DNA of 64,000 bases, from contig JADJEQ010000001.1 of assembly GCA_016709025.1 (NCBI GenBank), positions 62,001 through 126,000 of the forward strand, in the 5' to 3' direction. The notes under the pieces were generated by a model. That model made no database searches. It was not told where the DNA came from and saw only the letters and a list, made by a program, of their open reading frames with translations. Shown one piece after another: positions 7,848-16,634 of the stretch. A program made the translations under genes and the position numbers. The number at the start of each line of letters is the position of its first letter. The stretch's first letter is position 1. This stretch comes from Bacteroidales bacterium. Its GTDB lineage: Bacteria > Bacteroidota > Bacteroidia > Bacteroidales > Lentimicrobiaceae.

Positions 7848-10286
7848 TTGATTTATCCTGACACTTTTGAAACCAAAACGGGTTTCGACAAAATACGCAA
7901 TATACTCGGCAGTATGTGCTATAGTCCTTATGCAAAAGCACTTACTGAAGAGATTCTATTCAGCAACGACTTCGGGCAGATTTCGCAACTCCTTGGGCAG
8001 GCCGCCGAGATGAAATACATTCTTCAATTTATCGGCAATTTTCCTTCCCAGGACTATTACGACTTATCCGCAGAACTTAAACGCGTAAAGTTACCTGGTA
8101 CATACACCGATCCTGAGATGATGGCCGCGCTGAAGCTTTCGCTGATTACCATTACTGAAATTATCCGGTTTCTGAAAAGATTAAACCCAGACGATTACCC
8201 GGAGCTCTCACGGCTAATCCCTGCTTCAGTTCCTGAGCCGGAATTGTTAAGGATTATTGAAAAAATTATTGATGAAAAGGCTGATATCAGGGATAAGGCA
8301 AGCGAGAAACTTTCCGGCATCCGGCGCGCAATAGCAGGTAAACTTTCGGGTGCAGACCGGAAAATCAACCAGATTCTTGCCTCGGCACGAAAAGACGGAT
8401 TTACCAATGATGATGCCGAGCTCACTATCCGGAACGGACGCCTGGTAATACCTGTATCAGCATCAAACAAGCGTAAGATAAGTGGTTATATTCATGACAC
8501 CAGTGCAACTGGCCAAACTGTATTTATCGAGCCTGCAGAAGTTTTTGAGATCAACAATGAAGTGCAAAACCTCAGGATTGAAGAAAAGCAGGAGATTATC
8601 AGCATATTAACAGCTTTTACCGATTTGCTGCGGCCGCATATACCTGATCTTTCCCACTTTTACGTTTTTCTGGGCGAGATCGATTTTATAAGGGCGAAGG
8701 CTTCGCTGGCCATCAAAATGGAGGCTGTCAGACCGGTGCTGAGGAATTCACCTCTTATCCACTGGCAAAGGGCCACCCACCCTTTATTAAAGAGTAGCCT
8801 TAGCCAGCAGGGGAAAAAGATTGTCCCCCTTGACATAGAGCTACATCCCGAACAGCGTATCCTGATCATCAGCGGGCCGAATGCAGGTGGCAAATCAGTT
8901 TGCCTCAAAACAGCCGGATTGCTTCAATATATGCTACAATGTGGCTTGTTGATCCCTGTTGGCGATGATTCTGAGGCAGGGGTATTCGGAAAAATATTTC
9001 TTGAAATCGGGGATGAGCAATCACTCGAGAATGATCTGAGTACCTATAGTTCACACCTGATCCACGTTCGTTACCTGCTTGAGAATGCCGATGATACCAG
9101 CCTTTTTCTGATCGATGAATTTGGTGCCGGCACTGAACCGCAATTAGGAGGTGCCATGGCCGAAGCCAGTCTTGAAAACCTGATCACCACCGGTTGTTTT
9201 GGAATCGTTACCACCCATTACACCAACCTTAAGCTTATGGCAGGGAAACATCCTGCGATTGTCAACGGTGCCATGCTATATGACACAAAGGCCATGACCC
9301 CCCTTTTCCGGTTGAGTATCGGCAAACCCGGTAGTTCATTCGCCTTTGAAATTGCCCGTAAAATCGGGTTTCCTGAAAAAGTACTGGAAGCAGCAACAGG
9401 AAAAATAAGCAGTACACAGCTAGATTTTGAACTCCAGCTTGCCCAGCTTGAAGTTGATAAGAAATTTATAGAGCAAAAGACCACTGATCTGAAAGTGGCC
9501 GATGAAACACTGGCTTCGCTCGTCAACCGATATGAGGCGCTCCTGGCAAACCTCGAAGGCCGCAGGCATGAAATGTTGAAAGAGGCAAAAAACAAGGCCC
9601 AGCAAATTCTTGAAAATTCTAACCGAATTATAGAAAATACCATCCGGGGCATTAAAGAACACAATGCGGAAAAGGAAACCACCCGCAAACTTCGTGAAGA
9701 ACTGACCAAAGCCGGAGATGAATTATTGAGCCGGATGGAGATTACAGATGCGCTGCCTGAGCTCCCTATGATGACCACAATTGCTGAAAAATCCAAAGAG
9801 ATACCTGCCGGTCCGCTTAAACCCGGCAGTTATGTGAAGATGGAAGGGCAGGAAACAATTGGTAAAATTGAAGAAATCAGGGGAAAACAGGTCACTGTGT
9901 TGTTTGGCTCTTTAAAAATAAGAACAAAAACCGAAAATTTAATTGTTGCAACCTACAACGAAATAAGAACCTGGGAGTCAAATCAAAAATTCAGCAAGCC
10001 AAGCGGAAGTGTCTTTCATCAGTTGAATGACAAAATGGCCGATTTCAAAATGTCAATTGACATCCGTGGCAAAAAAGCAGAAGAGGCTCACGAAATTATA
10101 GCCCGGTATATCGACCAGGCCATTTTACTCAGGGTTCATGAAGTCAGGATTTTGCATGGCAAGGGCGACGGAATCCTGCGGAGTATCCTGCACAGTATTT
10201 TACGCGACGTTCAGGAAGTAGCCCGTTATGAAGACGAAAGCCTTGAACGCGGAGGGCATGGGGTTACACTTGTTTACTTCAAATAA
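7848..10286 (+). CDS. mutS2: MutS2 family protein (endonuclease MutS2/Smr)
   Basis: The 812-residue protein has the domain order of MutS2. An N-terminal core/clamp region is followed by an ABC-type ATPase (about residues 335-530) with Walker A GPNAGGKS, Walker B LFLIDEFGAGTEP and the TTHY switch. A long coiled coil comes next (about 535-650), and a C-terminal Smr domain (about 730-812) contains DIRGKKAEEA and LHGKGDGILR. The mismatch-binding domain of MutS is absent, as expected. In other bacteria MutS2 suppresses recombination or acts on stalled or collided ribosomes; which applies here cannot be read from sequence. Translation begins with TTG; the start MIYPDTFE matches the family N-terminus. 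Monocistronic, followed by repeat-rich non-coding DNA. Confidence 0.95.
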   Translation: MIYPDTFETKTGFDKIRNILGSMCYSPYAKALTEEILFSNDFGQISQLLGQAAEMKYILQFIGNFPSQDYYDLSAELKRVKLPGTYTDPEMMAALKLSLITITEIIRFLKRLNPDDYPELSRLIPASVPEPELLRIIEKIIDEKADIRDKASEKLSGIRRAIAGKLSGADRKINQILASARKDGFTNDDAELTIRNGRLVIPVSASNKRKISGYIHDTSATGQTVFIEPAEVFEINNEVQNLRIEEKQEIISILTAFTDLLRPHIPDLSHFYVFLGEIDFIRAKASLAIKMEAVRPVLRNSPLIHWQRATHPLLKSSLSQQGKKIVPLDIELHPEQRILIISGPNAGGKSVCLKTAGLLQYMLQCGLLIPVGDDSEAGVFGKIFLEIGDEQSLENDLSTYSSHLIHVRYLLENADDTSLFLIDEFGAGTEPQLGGAMAEASLENLITTGCFGIVTTHYTNLKLMAGKHPAIVNGAMLYDTKAMTPLFRLSIGKPGSSFAFEIARKIGFPEKVLEAATGKISSTQLDFELQLAQLEVDKKFIEQKTTDLKVADETLASLVNRYEALLANLEGRRHEMLKEAKNKAQQILENSNRIIENTIRGIKEHNAEKETTRKLREELTKAGDELLSRMEITDALPELPMMTTIAEKSKEIPAGPLKPGSYVKMEGQETIGKIEEIRGKQVTVLFGSLKIRTKTENLIVATYNEIRTWESNQKFSKPSGSVFHQLNDKMADFKMSIDIRGKKAEEAHEIIARYIDQAILLRVHEVRILHGKGDGILRSILHSILRDVQEVARYEDESLERGGHGVTLVYFK

Positions 10287-10287
10287 A

Positions 10288-10366
10288 GGCACAGGGCACA
10301 GGGCACAGAGCACAGGGCACAGAGCACAGGGCACAGGGCACAGGGCTCAGGGCATGGAGCATGGAG
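10288..10366 (+). repeat. Heptanucleotide array, unit GGCACAG
   Basis: About eleven units of period 7 start two bases after the mutS2 stop codon. Most are GGCACAG or AGCACAG, decaying at the end to GGCTCAG, GGCATGG and AGCATGG. A second short array of the same unit lies at 10493-10527. Confidence 0.95.
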
Positions 10367-10492
10367 TATTGGAAATTTCGTCTTTTTACACGCGGCATGG
10401 GCAGGCTAGGTTTCTAAAGTCTAATGTCCCCCGCCTCCTCTTCGCTGCGGCGGGCAGGCTCGTCCCTACTTTCCGTCCCTCGTCCCTACTTA

Positions 10493-10527
10493 AGCACAGG
10501 GCACAGAGCACAGGGCACAGGGCATGG
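10493..10527 (+). repeat. Second GGCACAG heptanucleotide array
   Basis: About five units of period 7 (GCACAG, GGCACAG, AGCACAG, GGCACAG, GGCATGG). The final unit decays in the same way as in the array at 10288-10366, so the two are copies of one another. Confidence 0.9.
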
Positions 10528-10885
10528 ACTTAGCAGGGAAATTTTCGTCTTCGAAGCGGCAGACAAGTAGAAATGGAAAAATGGGGACAAGGAGAAAGGA
10601 AATATCTAATTTCTAACATCCAATTCCCAATATCCAAAACGCTAATAATTAGGCATATAATAATTGAATAGGCTAATTAGCTAATTTACTAATCCGCTAA
10701 TCAAAAATCCGAACTGAAGGTCAGTGAAGCTAAATCCGATCCGGAGCGAAGAAGAGTTCACCGGAGGGAAATCAGCTAATCTTCTAGCCCGCTAATCCGC
10801 TATTCAAAAATCCGAAATCCGAAATCCGAAATTAACTCGTGGCAGGATTCTTGACATATACAGATCTCCATATTAATATTAAACA
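10528..10885. repeat. Gene-free block of mixed short-period repeats
   Basis: No gene is visible. The block holds period-8 runs of the type GCTAATCC (about 10665-10705), two copies of the roughly 35-nt dispersed unit (10709-10738 and 10741-10772) and a period-7 AATCCGA array (10807-10832). The same three elements recur at 46440-47055 and 54030-54240. Confidence 0.8.
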
Positions 10886-11164
10886 ATGATTGAGTCAAAA
10901 TCTGAAAATACGTTACTTCTCAAGGTAAAAACCTATTTATCATCACGGAACACCCTTAAAAATCTTGCCGGTTTTGCACTTGGGGCTGTTGGTGGGTTTA
11001 TTTACTACAAAACCATTGGTTGTTCGACGGGCAGCTGTGCCATAACTTCCAATCCATACATGAGTATTTTGTGGGGAGGCTTACTGGGTTATTTATTGGC
11101 TGATATATTTAAACTGAAAGAGAAAGATTCAGCTGCAGCAAAGCAGGAACAAACTGAAGCCTAA
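10886..11164 (+). CDS. Small membrane protein, DUF6132-like
   Basis: The 92-residue protein has two hydrophobic segments (about 24-42 and 58-75) either side of a Cys-containing loop, GCSTGSCAITSNPY. This pattern matches DUF6132, small inner-membrane proteins of Bacteroidota of unknown function. The conserved Cys pair and the TSNP motif are present. The C-terminal tail is charged and probably cytoplasmic. It ends four bases before the stop codon of the convergent YjbR-like gene. Confidence 0.75.
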   Translation: MIESKSENTLLLKVKTYLSSRNTLKNLAGFALGAVGGFIYYKTIGCSTGSCAITSNPYMSILWGGLLGYLLADIFKLKEKDSAAAKQEQTEA

Positions 11165-11167
11165 AAA

Positions 11168-11497
11168 TCAGGATTTCTTTTTCGACTTTGCGATCAGTGA
11201 ATATGAGTGGTCTATCCATCCGGTGATAAGGCTGTCACCGATTGTCCCGTCGATTTCCACCGTATTCCAGTGTGCCTTGTTCATGTGATACCCAGGTTTG
11301 ACCGAAGGATAATGTTCACGCAATTCAATAGCGAGTTCCGGATCGCATTTCAGGTTGACCGACAGGGGGCCTTCGAGGTCGGTAAGGGCAAACATTTTAC
11401 CATTTACCTTGAATACAAGTGTGGTTTCATCGAACGGGAAATGTTCCGAAACACCATTGAGTGAAAGACAATATTCGCGTAATTCTTCAATATTCAT
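11168..11497 (-). CDS. MmcQ/YjbR family protein
   Basis: The 109-residue protein covers the whole YjbR-type fold, with family features NIEELREYCLSLNGVSEHFPF near the start, a central KVNGKMFAL and the PGYHMNKAHWNTV segment. Members have a DNA-binding-like CyaY-related fold, but no biochemical role is established. It is transcribed toward the DUF6132-like gene and divergently from the carboxylase. Confidence 0.88.
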   Translation of the reverse strand: MNIEELREYCLSLNGVSEHFPFDETTLVFKVNGKMFALTDLEGPLSVNLKCDPELAIELREHYPSVKPGYHMNKAHWNTVEIDGTIGDSLITGWIDHSYSLIAKSKKKS

Positions 11498-11686
11498 AGA
11501 CCTGATAAATTGAATTCATCCTGAAACTGTCAGTAAAGATAGGTATTGGTAAGGAAGAAAAAAAGGACACAAGGAAATTAAGAATTATCAACATAAAAAG
11601 TTATTTTTCTGTATATTAGACAATTGCGCAACCCCTCATTGTCAGTAAATAATTGATTGCCGGGTTTTGTTTTTTAAATTATTGGT

Positions 11687-11694
11687 TACCTTTG
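11687..11694 (+). promoter_or_regulatory. Promoter -7 box of the carboxylase operon
   Basis: TACCTTTG is the preferred Bacteroidota -7 box. A TTTG at 11666-11669 lies 17 bases upstream, slightly closer than the usual 19 for a -33 box. The start codon is 66 bases downstream. Confidence 0.6.
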
Positions 11695-11760
11695 TATGCT
11701 TTGCCGGTAGCCTAAGCCGGTAACAGGGATTATAAAAGTACATTATCTAAATCTTCGGAT

Positions 11761-13309
11761 ATGTCATTGACCAAAAAAACAAGTGACCTCAAAAAGAGGA
11801 TGCGTGATGCTTTGATGGGTGGTGGCCAGGTAGCTATTGATAAGCAAAAAGCAACGGGTAAGATGACCGCCCGTGAGCGTATCATTGCCCTGGTTGACCC
11901 CAAATCGTTTCACGAGTACGACCTGTTTGTTGAACATGCAGGTAAAGACTTTAACATGGGCGACAAGTACCTGCCCGGCGACGGTGTTATCACAGGCACC
12001 GGGACTATAAACGGTTACCCTATTTGTATTTATGCACAGGATTTTACAGTAGCAGGAGGCTCTCTTGGCTGGATGCATGCCAAGAAAATTACCAAAATCA
12101 TGGATCATGCCATGAAACTGAAGGTTCCGATTATCGGGATCAACGACTCCGGTGGAGCACGTATTCAGGAAGGGGTTAACTCTCTGGCCGGATATGGTGA
12201 AATTTTCTACCGCAACACCCAGGCTTCGGGTGTTATCCCTCAGATCAGTGTTATCCTTGGACCCTGCGCCGGTGGCGCTGTATATTCACCCGCACTTACC
12301 GATTTTGTTTTTGTGGTTGATAAAATTTCCAAGATGTTTATCACGGGACCGGAAGTTATTAAGACTGTACTGGGCGAGGAAATATCAATGGAAGAACTTG
12401 GCGGTGCAAGGGTTCAGAGCGAGATAACCGGTAATGCCCACTTCTTTGCCGAAAGCGAAAATGAGTGTTTCGAGCAGATTAAGACCCTATGTAGCTTTAT
12501 TCCGTGGAATAATATCAAGAAAGCTGAAGCATTCCCCAAAAAGCCGCCCCGTACCCGCTCCTACAACATCGACCATATTTTTCCGACCAATCCACGCCAG
12601 CCTTACGATGTTAAAGATATCATCCGTTCTATTGTTGATGACTCAGAATTTTTTGAAGTGCAAAGTATGTTTGCCGCCAACATCGTGATCGGTTTTGCCC
12701 GCCTCAACGGTCATACTGCTGGTTTTGTTGCAAATCAGCCGCTGGTTTTGGCAGGTGTGCTCGATGTAGACTCTTCAGACAAAGCTGCACGTTTTATCCG
12801 ATACTGCGATGCATTCAATGTGCCACTCGTTACCCTGGTTGACCTTCCCGGATATCTGCCTGGTGTAGATCAGGAGCATGCCGGAGTTATCAGGCACGGA
12901 GCCAAGATACTCTATGCATACTCTGAAGCAACGGTACCCAAGATGACAGTTATTCTGCGCAAAGCTTACGGGGGGAGGCTACATTGCCATGTGCTCAAGC
13001 CACCTGCGTGCTGATTTTGTTTTTGCCTGGCCAACTGCAGAAATCGCCGTTATGGGCCCTGAAGGAGCTGCCAACATCATTTTCCGCAACGAAATCAAGA
13101 ATGCGGAAAATCCGGATGAAATGCGCAAACAAAAAATCAAAGAATACAAGGAGAAGTTTGCGAATCCTTACGTAGCTGCAGCTTACGGATATGTAGATGC
13201 AGTGATTGAACCCGCCGAAACCAGGAATATGCTGATCCACGCGCTCGAAATTTCAGCTGAGAAAGTTGAAGTACGTCCTATTAAAAAACATGGTGTTCCA
13301 CCTTTTTAA
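11761..13309 (+). CDS. Acyl-CoA carboxylase beta subunit (PccB/MmdA-like), frameshifted
   Basis: Frame 1 (11761 to about 12975) plus a second frame (about 12976-13309) give one carboxyltransferase of about 515 residues, the normal length. The N-terminal half has SGGARIQEG and the C-terminal half has FRNEIKNAENPDE. The frame changes at a G6 run (12970-12975): with five G the sequence reads KAYGGGYIAMCSSHL, as in the family; with six it stops 13 codons later. This subunit moves CO2 from biotin to propionyl-CoA, or in the reverse direction as methylmalonyl-CoA decarboxylase alpha. Neither a biotin carboxylase nor a sodium-pump beta subunit lies nearby, so the direction is open. The biotin carrier follows at once. 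Confidence 0.85.
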
Positions 13310-13318
13310 TAAATTGCT

Positions 13319-13645
13319 ATGGAAGAAAACAACGATTCCCCTGCATTTAAGACCCTTATCATCGATAATGTGAAGTACAAAACGGTGCTGACCAAAAAGT
13401 TTATGGCCCGTAAAGTATATGAACCCATCGATTTTAATAAGGTGTACTCATTTATCCCTGGAACTATCCTTAAGATTCATGTTAAGGAGGGTGCCAAAGT
13501 AAAAATGGGGACCAAACTGCTGGAACTTGAAGCCATGAAAATGGTCAATAATATTGTTGCCGGAGTCGACGGCATCGTTACTAAAATCAATGTGAAATCA
13601 GGGGATATGGTTCCCAAGAATTTTCTGCTTGTTGAAATGAACTAA
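13319..13645 (+). CDS. Biotin carboxyl carrier protein subunit
   Basis: The 108-residue protein has a biotinyl domain over residues 40-108 with the biotinylation motif EAMKM (Lys near residue 78), flanked by the usual GTILKIHVKEG and GIVTKINVKSGD strands. It begins nine bases after the carboxyltransferase gene and would carry the carboxylated biotin for that enzyme. The first 40 residues form a short extension without a proline/alanine-rich linker. Confidence 0.9.
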   Translation: MEENNDSPAFKTLIIDNVKYKTVLTKKFMARKVYEPIDFNKVYSFIPGTILKIHVKEGAKVKMGTKLLELEAMKMVNNIVAGVDGIVTKINVKSGDMVPKNFLLVEMN

Positions 13646-13660
13646 GCCTGATTTACATGA

Positions 13661-13697
13661 AAAAAAGCCTGTGATATATCTTTCACAGGCTTTTTTT
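13661..13697 (+). terminator. Rho-independent terminator of the carboxylase operon
   Basis: GCCTGTGA (13667-13674) pairs with TCACAGGC (13683-13690) around an eight-base loop. An A run precedes it and seven T follow. It lies just after the stop codon of the biotin carrier gene. Confidence 0.93.
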
Positions 13698-13760
13698 ATT
13701 CAATAGTCGGTTAATTTTAAGAATCACGCAAACCAGCCTGCCGGTTTACCCGCCGCAGGA

Positions 13761-13776
13761 GGGGGGGGGGGGGGGG
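13761..13776. repeat. Homopolymer of sixteen G
   Basis: An uninterrupted G16 tract lies in the convergent gap between the biotin carrier gene and engB, within a G+C-rich patch that resembles part of the CGGCGGGCAG-type dispersed repeat. Its length should be treated as uncertain. Confidence 0.9.
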
Positions 13777-13919
13777 AGGGCGCCACGGGGGAATGTTGAA
13801 TAAGTTATAATCACATTTTACTAAACCCCTGAAATCCAATTAATTAAAAATTATTAACGGAGTATTGTTGTTATCACAGTGCTGAAAAAATCAAACCCTG
13901 AATATTATGATCTCAGGAT

Positions 13920-14540
13920 TTATGCCATCCCACTTTGAAACTTTTTGTATTCCTTATTACATTCTACAATAAAACCAAGAATTTCTTCACGTCCTTTGCC
14001 ACTCTCTGCAGACGATATAAACATGGAAGGCAATTCATCCCAATCTTCAGAAAGCCTGGCTTTAAATGCTGCAACGTTGGATGCAAGGCCGTTGGCATTC
14101 ATTTTATCGGCTTTGGTAAATACAATGGTAAAGGGCAATTCCTGTTCCCCAAACCAGTTGATGAAATCAATATCAATCATCTTGGGTTCAATCCTGGAAT
14201 CAATCAGTATAAAGGTATTTACAAGGTTTTGTCGGCGGGTCAGGTAATTGTGAATCATGCTTTCCCATTTCTCCCGTTCCTTTTTAGAGATGCGGGCATA
14301 CCCATAGCCGGGAAGATCGACCAGGTACCATTCATCGTTGACCAGAAAGTGATTAATCAGCCTGGTTTTCCCGGGTGTGGAAGAAATGCGGGCCAGATTC
14401 TTCTTTTCCAGCAGGCGGTTTATCAGCGATGATTTCCCAACATTCGACCTGCCGATAAAAGCAAATTCCGGCTTATCGGCACCCGGGCTTTTAAGCGGAT
14501 CGGTATTACTTGCGATAAATTCAGCAGATCGTATATTCAT
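13920..14540 (-). CDS. engB: Ribosome biogenesis GTPase EngB (YsxC/YihA)
   Basis: The 206-residue TRAFAC-type GTPase has all G motifs: G1 GRSNVGKSS (residues 30-38), G3 DLPG, G4 TKAD and the typical PGKTRLINHF switch segment. The family helps assemble the large ribosomal subunit and is usually essential. The start codon lies one base after the stop of the glsB-like gene, so it is probably the last gene of that operon. Confidence 0.95.
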   Translation of the reverse strand: MNIRSAEFIASNTDPLKSPGADKPEFAFIGRSNVGKSSLINRLLEKKNLARISSTPGKTRLINHFLVNDEWYLVDLPGYGYARISKKEREKWESMIHNYLTRRQNLVNTFILIDSRIEPKMIDIDFINWFGEQELPFTIVFTKADKMNANGLASNVAAFKARLSEDWDELPSMFISSAESGKGREEILGFIVECNKEYKKFQSGMA

Positions 14541-14541
14541 T

Positions 14542-15465
14542 CTATTCAGGAATTGTCAGGTGCCTTTCAATCTTCATATCATAGATGTCGCTGATTGTTA
14601 CAATGATGCCTGATTCTTCAACCAGGCCGAAATCATCGTTGATGGCAGTCCCGAAAAACTTCATGGTTGATGACAGGTTCATATAGGCATTTACCAGGGG
14701 GGGTATTGTTTCTCCCAGGGCTCTTACCTTTTGGATCAACAACTTATAATCCTTGTCATAAATATCGTTGGGAAATGAATTTGCGAGTGTTTCCTCATCT
14801 GTATCCAGCAGAAGAGGTTCGATCGGGTAAACCAGCTTTTCAGGATCTGCAAAATACTTTTCCATAAAATACAGGATGAGGTCTCGGGCTTGCCTGTTGT
14901 AATCCGGATACATGGTAATTTTACCGAAATAATAACGGATATCGGGATGAAGTAAAATAATGGCGCCCAGTCCATCCCAGATATTGTCGAGTGAATACAT
15001 TCCTTTTCGGATATTGTTCGCGGGCTGATAGGCCGGTTGAACAAACGATCGGCCCAGTTCGATGGTGTAGGGAAGATACTCATCGACAAATTTCTGAGAG
15101 TACCTGAAAAGCTTAAATGTAGGGGTATGAAAAGTCCCGTCGTCCCCTTTCTTCAGAAATTTGCAATGCAGGTACCTGTATCCCCCGATGATTTCCTGGT
15201 CATCCGGATTCCAGACAATGAGTTGTTCAAACGGATCTTCACAGGTATCGTAGTAATCAAGATCAACAGACAATCCGGTTCCACCACCCGCATCGCGGAA
15301 AGTTATTTCACGCAAACGACCTATCTCCTTTGTAACATTCGGGGCATTAAAATGATTAACAATGTAAATCAGGTTGTTGCCGGCATTTGTTTTTCTGACA
15401 AGCCGTTCTTCAGTCAACTCCTGAATCAGTAACTCACGGTCAATGGGTGGAATAATGTTTTCCAT
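14542..15465 (-). CDS. glsB: GNAT/hemolysin-like N-acyltransferase (GlsB-like)
   Basis: The 307-residue protein has the features of the OlsB/hemolysin-type acyltransferase branch of the GNAT superfamily: a strand-helix core with FEQLIVWNPDDQEIIGGYRYL (about residues 80-100) and ELGRSFVQPAYQ (about 136-147). In Bacteroides the GlsB enzyme transfers a 3-hydroxy-fatty acyl group to the amino group of glycine, the first step of glycine lipid synthesis. The gene pairs with a PlsC-like O-acyltransferase 18 bases upstream, the same two-gene arrangement known there. The amino acid acylated here (glycine, serine or ornithine) cannot be told from sequence. Confidence 0.75.
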   Translation of the reverse strand: MENIIPPIDRELLIQELTEERLVRKTNAGNNLIYIVNHFNAPNVTKEIGRLREITFRDAGGGTGLSVDLDYYDTCEDPFEQLIVWNPDDQEIIGGYRYLHCKFLKKGDDGTFHTPTFKLFRYSQKFVDEYLPYTIELGRSFVQPAYQPANNIRKGMYSLDNIWDGLGAIILLHPDIRYYFGKITMYPDYNRQARDLILYFMEKYFADPEKLVYPIEPLLLDTDEETLANSFPNDIYDKDYKLLIQKVRALGETIPPLVNAYMNLSSTMKFFGTAINDDFGLVEESGIIVTISDIYDMKIERHLTIPE

Positions 15466-15483
15466 GAATGGTATTTTTAAGAA

Positions 15484-16350
15484 TTAATCAACAGTAAACA
15501 GCGCATCAGGGTTTGCCTGCAGTTTGTATACGTGTTCGCGGATTCTGGCCGCCCACTTGTTATCGTTCATGCGTTTATCGAATGTACTTATCGGTATTGG
15601 CTTGCCGAAGGTAATCACAATATCCTTATTATCCTGCTTGAACATTTCATCAACAAGATACAACATTTCGATGTTTGCCTTCATTCCCAGCCATTTCCTC
15701 AGATTGGCAAGGTTGTAAAAGAAATTGGAATTTCTGCCACTTATGTGTACCGGAACGATATCACGGTTAAATTTTCTGGCTTTGGAAAGGAAAGTCTTTT
15801 TCCATTCCAGGTCGATGATTTTTCCTTTGATTTTCCGGGAACACAACCCTGCCGGGAAGTAGAGCATGGATTTGTCCGATGAAAAAGTTTCGTCAAAGAC
15901 AGCAATATTACCTGCATTCGACCCGTGTTTATTCACGGGAATAAACAATGGGCGAAGGTTGGGAAGAAGCAGCAGAAAGTCGTTCGACGGAACCACAATA
16001 TCCTTTTTTATTTTCCCGACTTCCTGCATTAGGGCCATACCATCAAGACCACCAAGCGGATGGTTGGCAACGGCCACGAACCTACCGGCAAGCAGAAGAT
16101 TTGACTCTCCTTTTACTAATACATTGACATTGAACTCTTTAAGAATAGTGTTTACAAATTCAAGACCATGAATATCCCTTAACCTGTAGAGAGATTCATT
16201 CAGTTTATCCTGGTGAATTACCCGCTTTAGATAACTGATCAGGAAACCGGGAATCATTTTAAGAAGATGAGGGTTTTTGCCCGCAATAACCCGCTCAATA
16301 TCAATCATCCCGTTGTTTTGGTCAGCCGGGTCCCTCTCTTCCGCTATCAT
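15484..16350 (-). CDS. glsA: PlsC-like O-acyltransferase (GlsA-like)
   Basis: The 288-residue protein belongs to the lysophospholipid acyltransferase superfamily. The catalytic motif appears as NHPLGGLDG near residue 106, with one residue more between His and Asp than the classical HX4D. A second block, LYFPAGLCSRK, is the EGTR-like substrate site. It lacks an obvious membrane span. With the GlsB-like gene directly downstream, the likely role is the second, O-acylating step of glycine- or ornithine-type aminolipid synthesis. A later start at residue 14 (16311) is possible and would give a more family-like N-terminus. Confidence 0.75.
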   Translation of the reverse strand: MIAEERDPADQNNGMIDIERVIAGKNPHLLKMIPGFLISYLKRVIHQDKLNESLYRLRDIHGLEFVNTILKEFNVNVLVKGESNLLLAGRFVAVANHPLGGLDGMALMQEVGKIKKDIVVPSNDFLLLLPNLRPLFIPVNKHGSNAGNIAVFDETFSSDKSMLYFPAGLCSRKIKGKIIDLEWKKTFLSKARKFNRDIVPVHISGRNSNFFYNLANLRKWLGMKANIEMLYLVDEMFKQDNKDIVITFGKPIPISTFDKRMNDNKWAARIREHVYKLQANPDALFTVD

Positions 16351-16385
16351 AATTAAATATTGACTTTTCTTTCAGTTTCGATGTA

Positions 16386-16393
16386 CAAATTTA
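16386..16393 (-). promoter_or_regulatory. Possible -7 box of the glsA-glsB-engB operon
   Basis: Read on the minus strand this is TAAATTTG, fitting TAnnTTTG, 36 bases upstream of the GlsA-like start. No convincing -33 box is seen. Confidence 0.35.
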
Positions 16394-16567
16394 AGCATTT
16401 CCGCTCTCCATTCCTGATTAGAATTGAAAATACTCAGTTTTAGCGCTGATTTGGGCATTTGCATACCAATTTGAAGCAGAAGTTAAATATATATACCTGT
16501 ATATCTGTCATTTAAAACAAGTTGTTCTGGCTAAAATGACATAAAAACGAAAAAGTTATTAACATAG

Positions 16568-16597
16568 GTGGTAGAAAGTGGTAAAAAGTGGTAAAAC
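16568..16597 (+). promoter_or_regulatory. MraZ operator: three 10-bp direct repeats
   Basis: GTGGTAGAAA, GTGGTAAAAA and GTGGTAAAAC follow one another with an exact 10-bp period. MraZ is known to bind tandem GTGG-type repeats with this spacing upstream of its own gene and repress the dcw operon. The site ends 37 bases before the mraZ start codon, so autoregulation of the cluster is expected. Confidence 0.85.
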
Positions 16598-16634
16598 TGC
16601 ACTATATTTACCCCACATTTCCACAGAAATTAAC

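Noticed and set aside
10288..10527. GGCACAG arrays as a CRISPR array
   Set aside because: The period is 7 with no unique spacers and no cas genes nearby.
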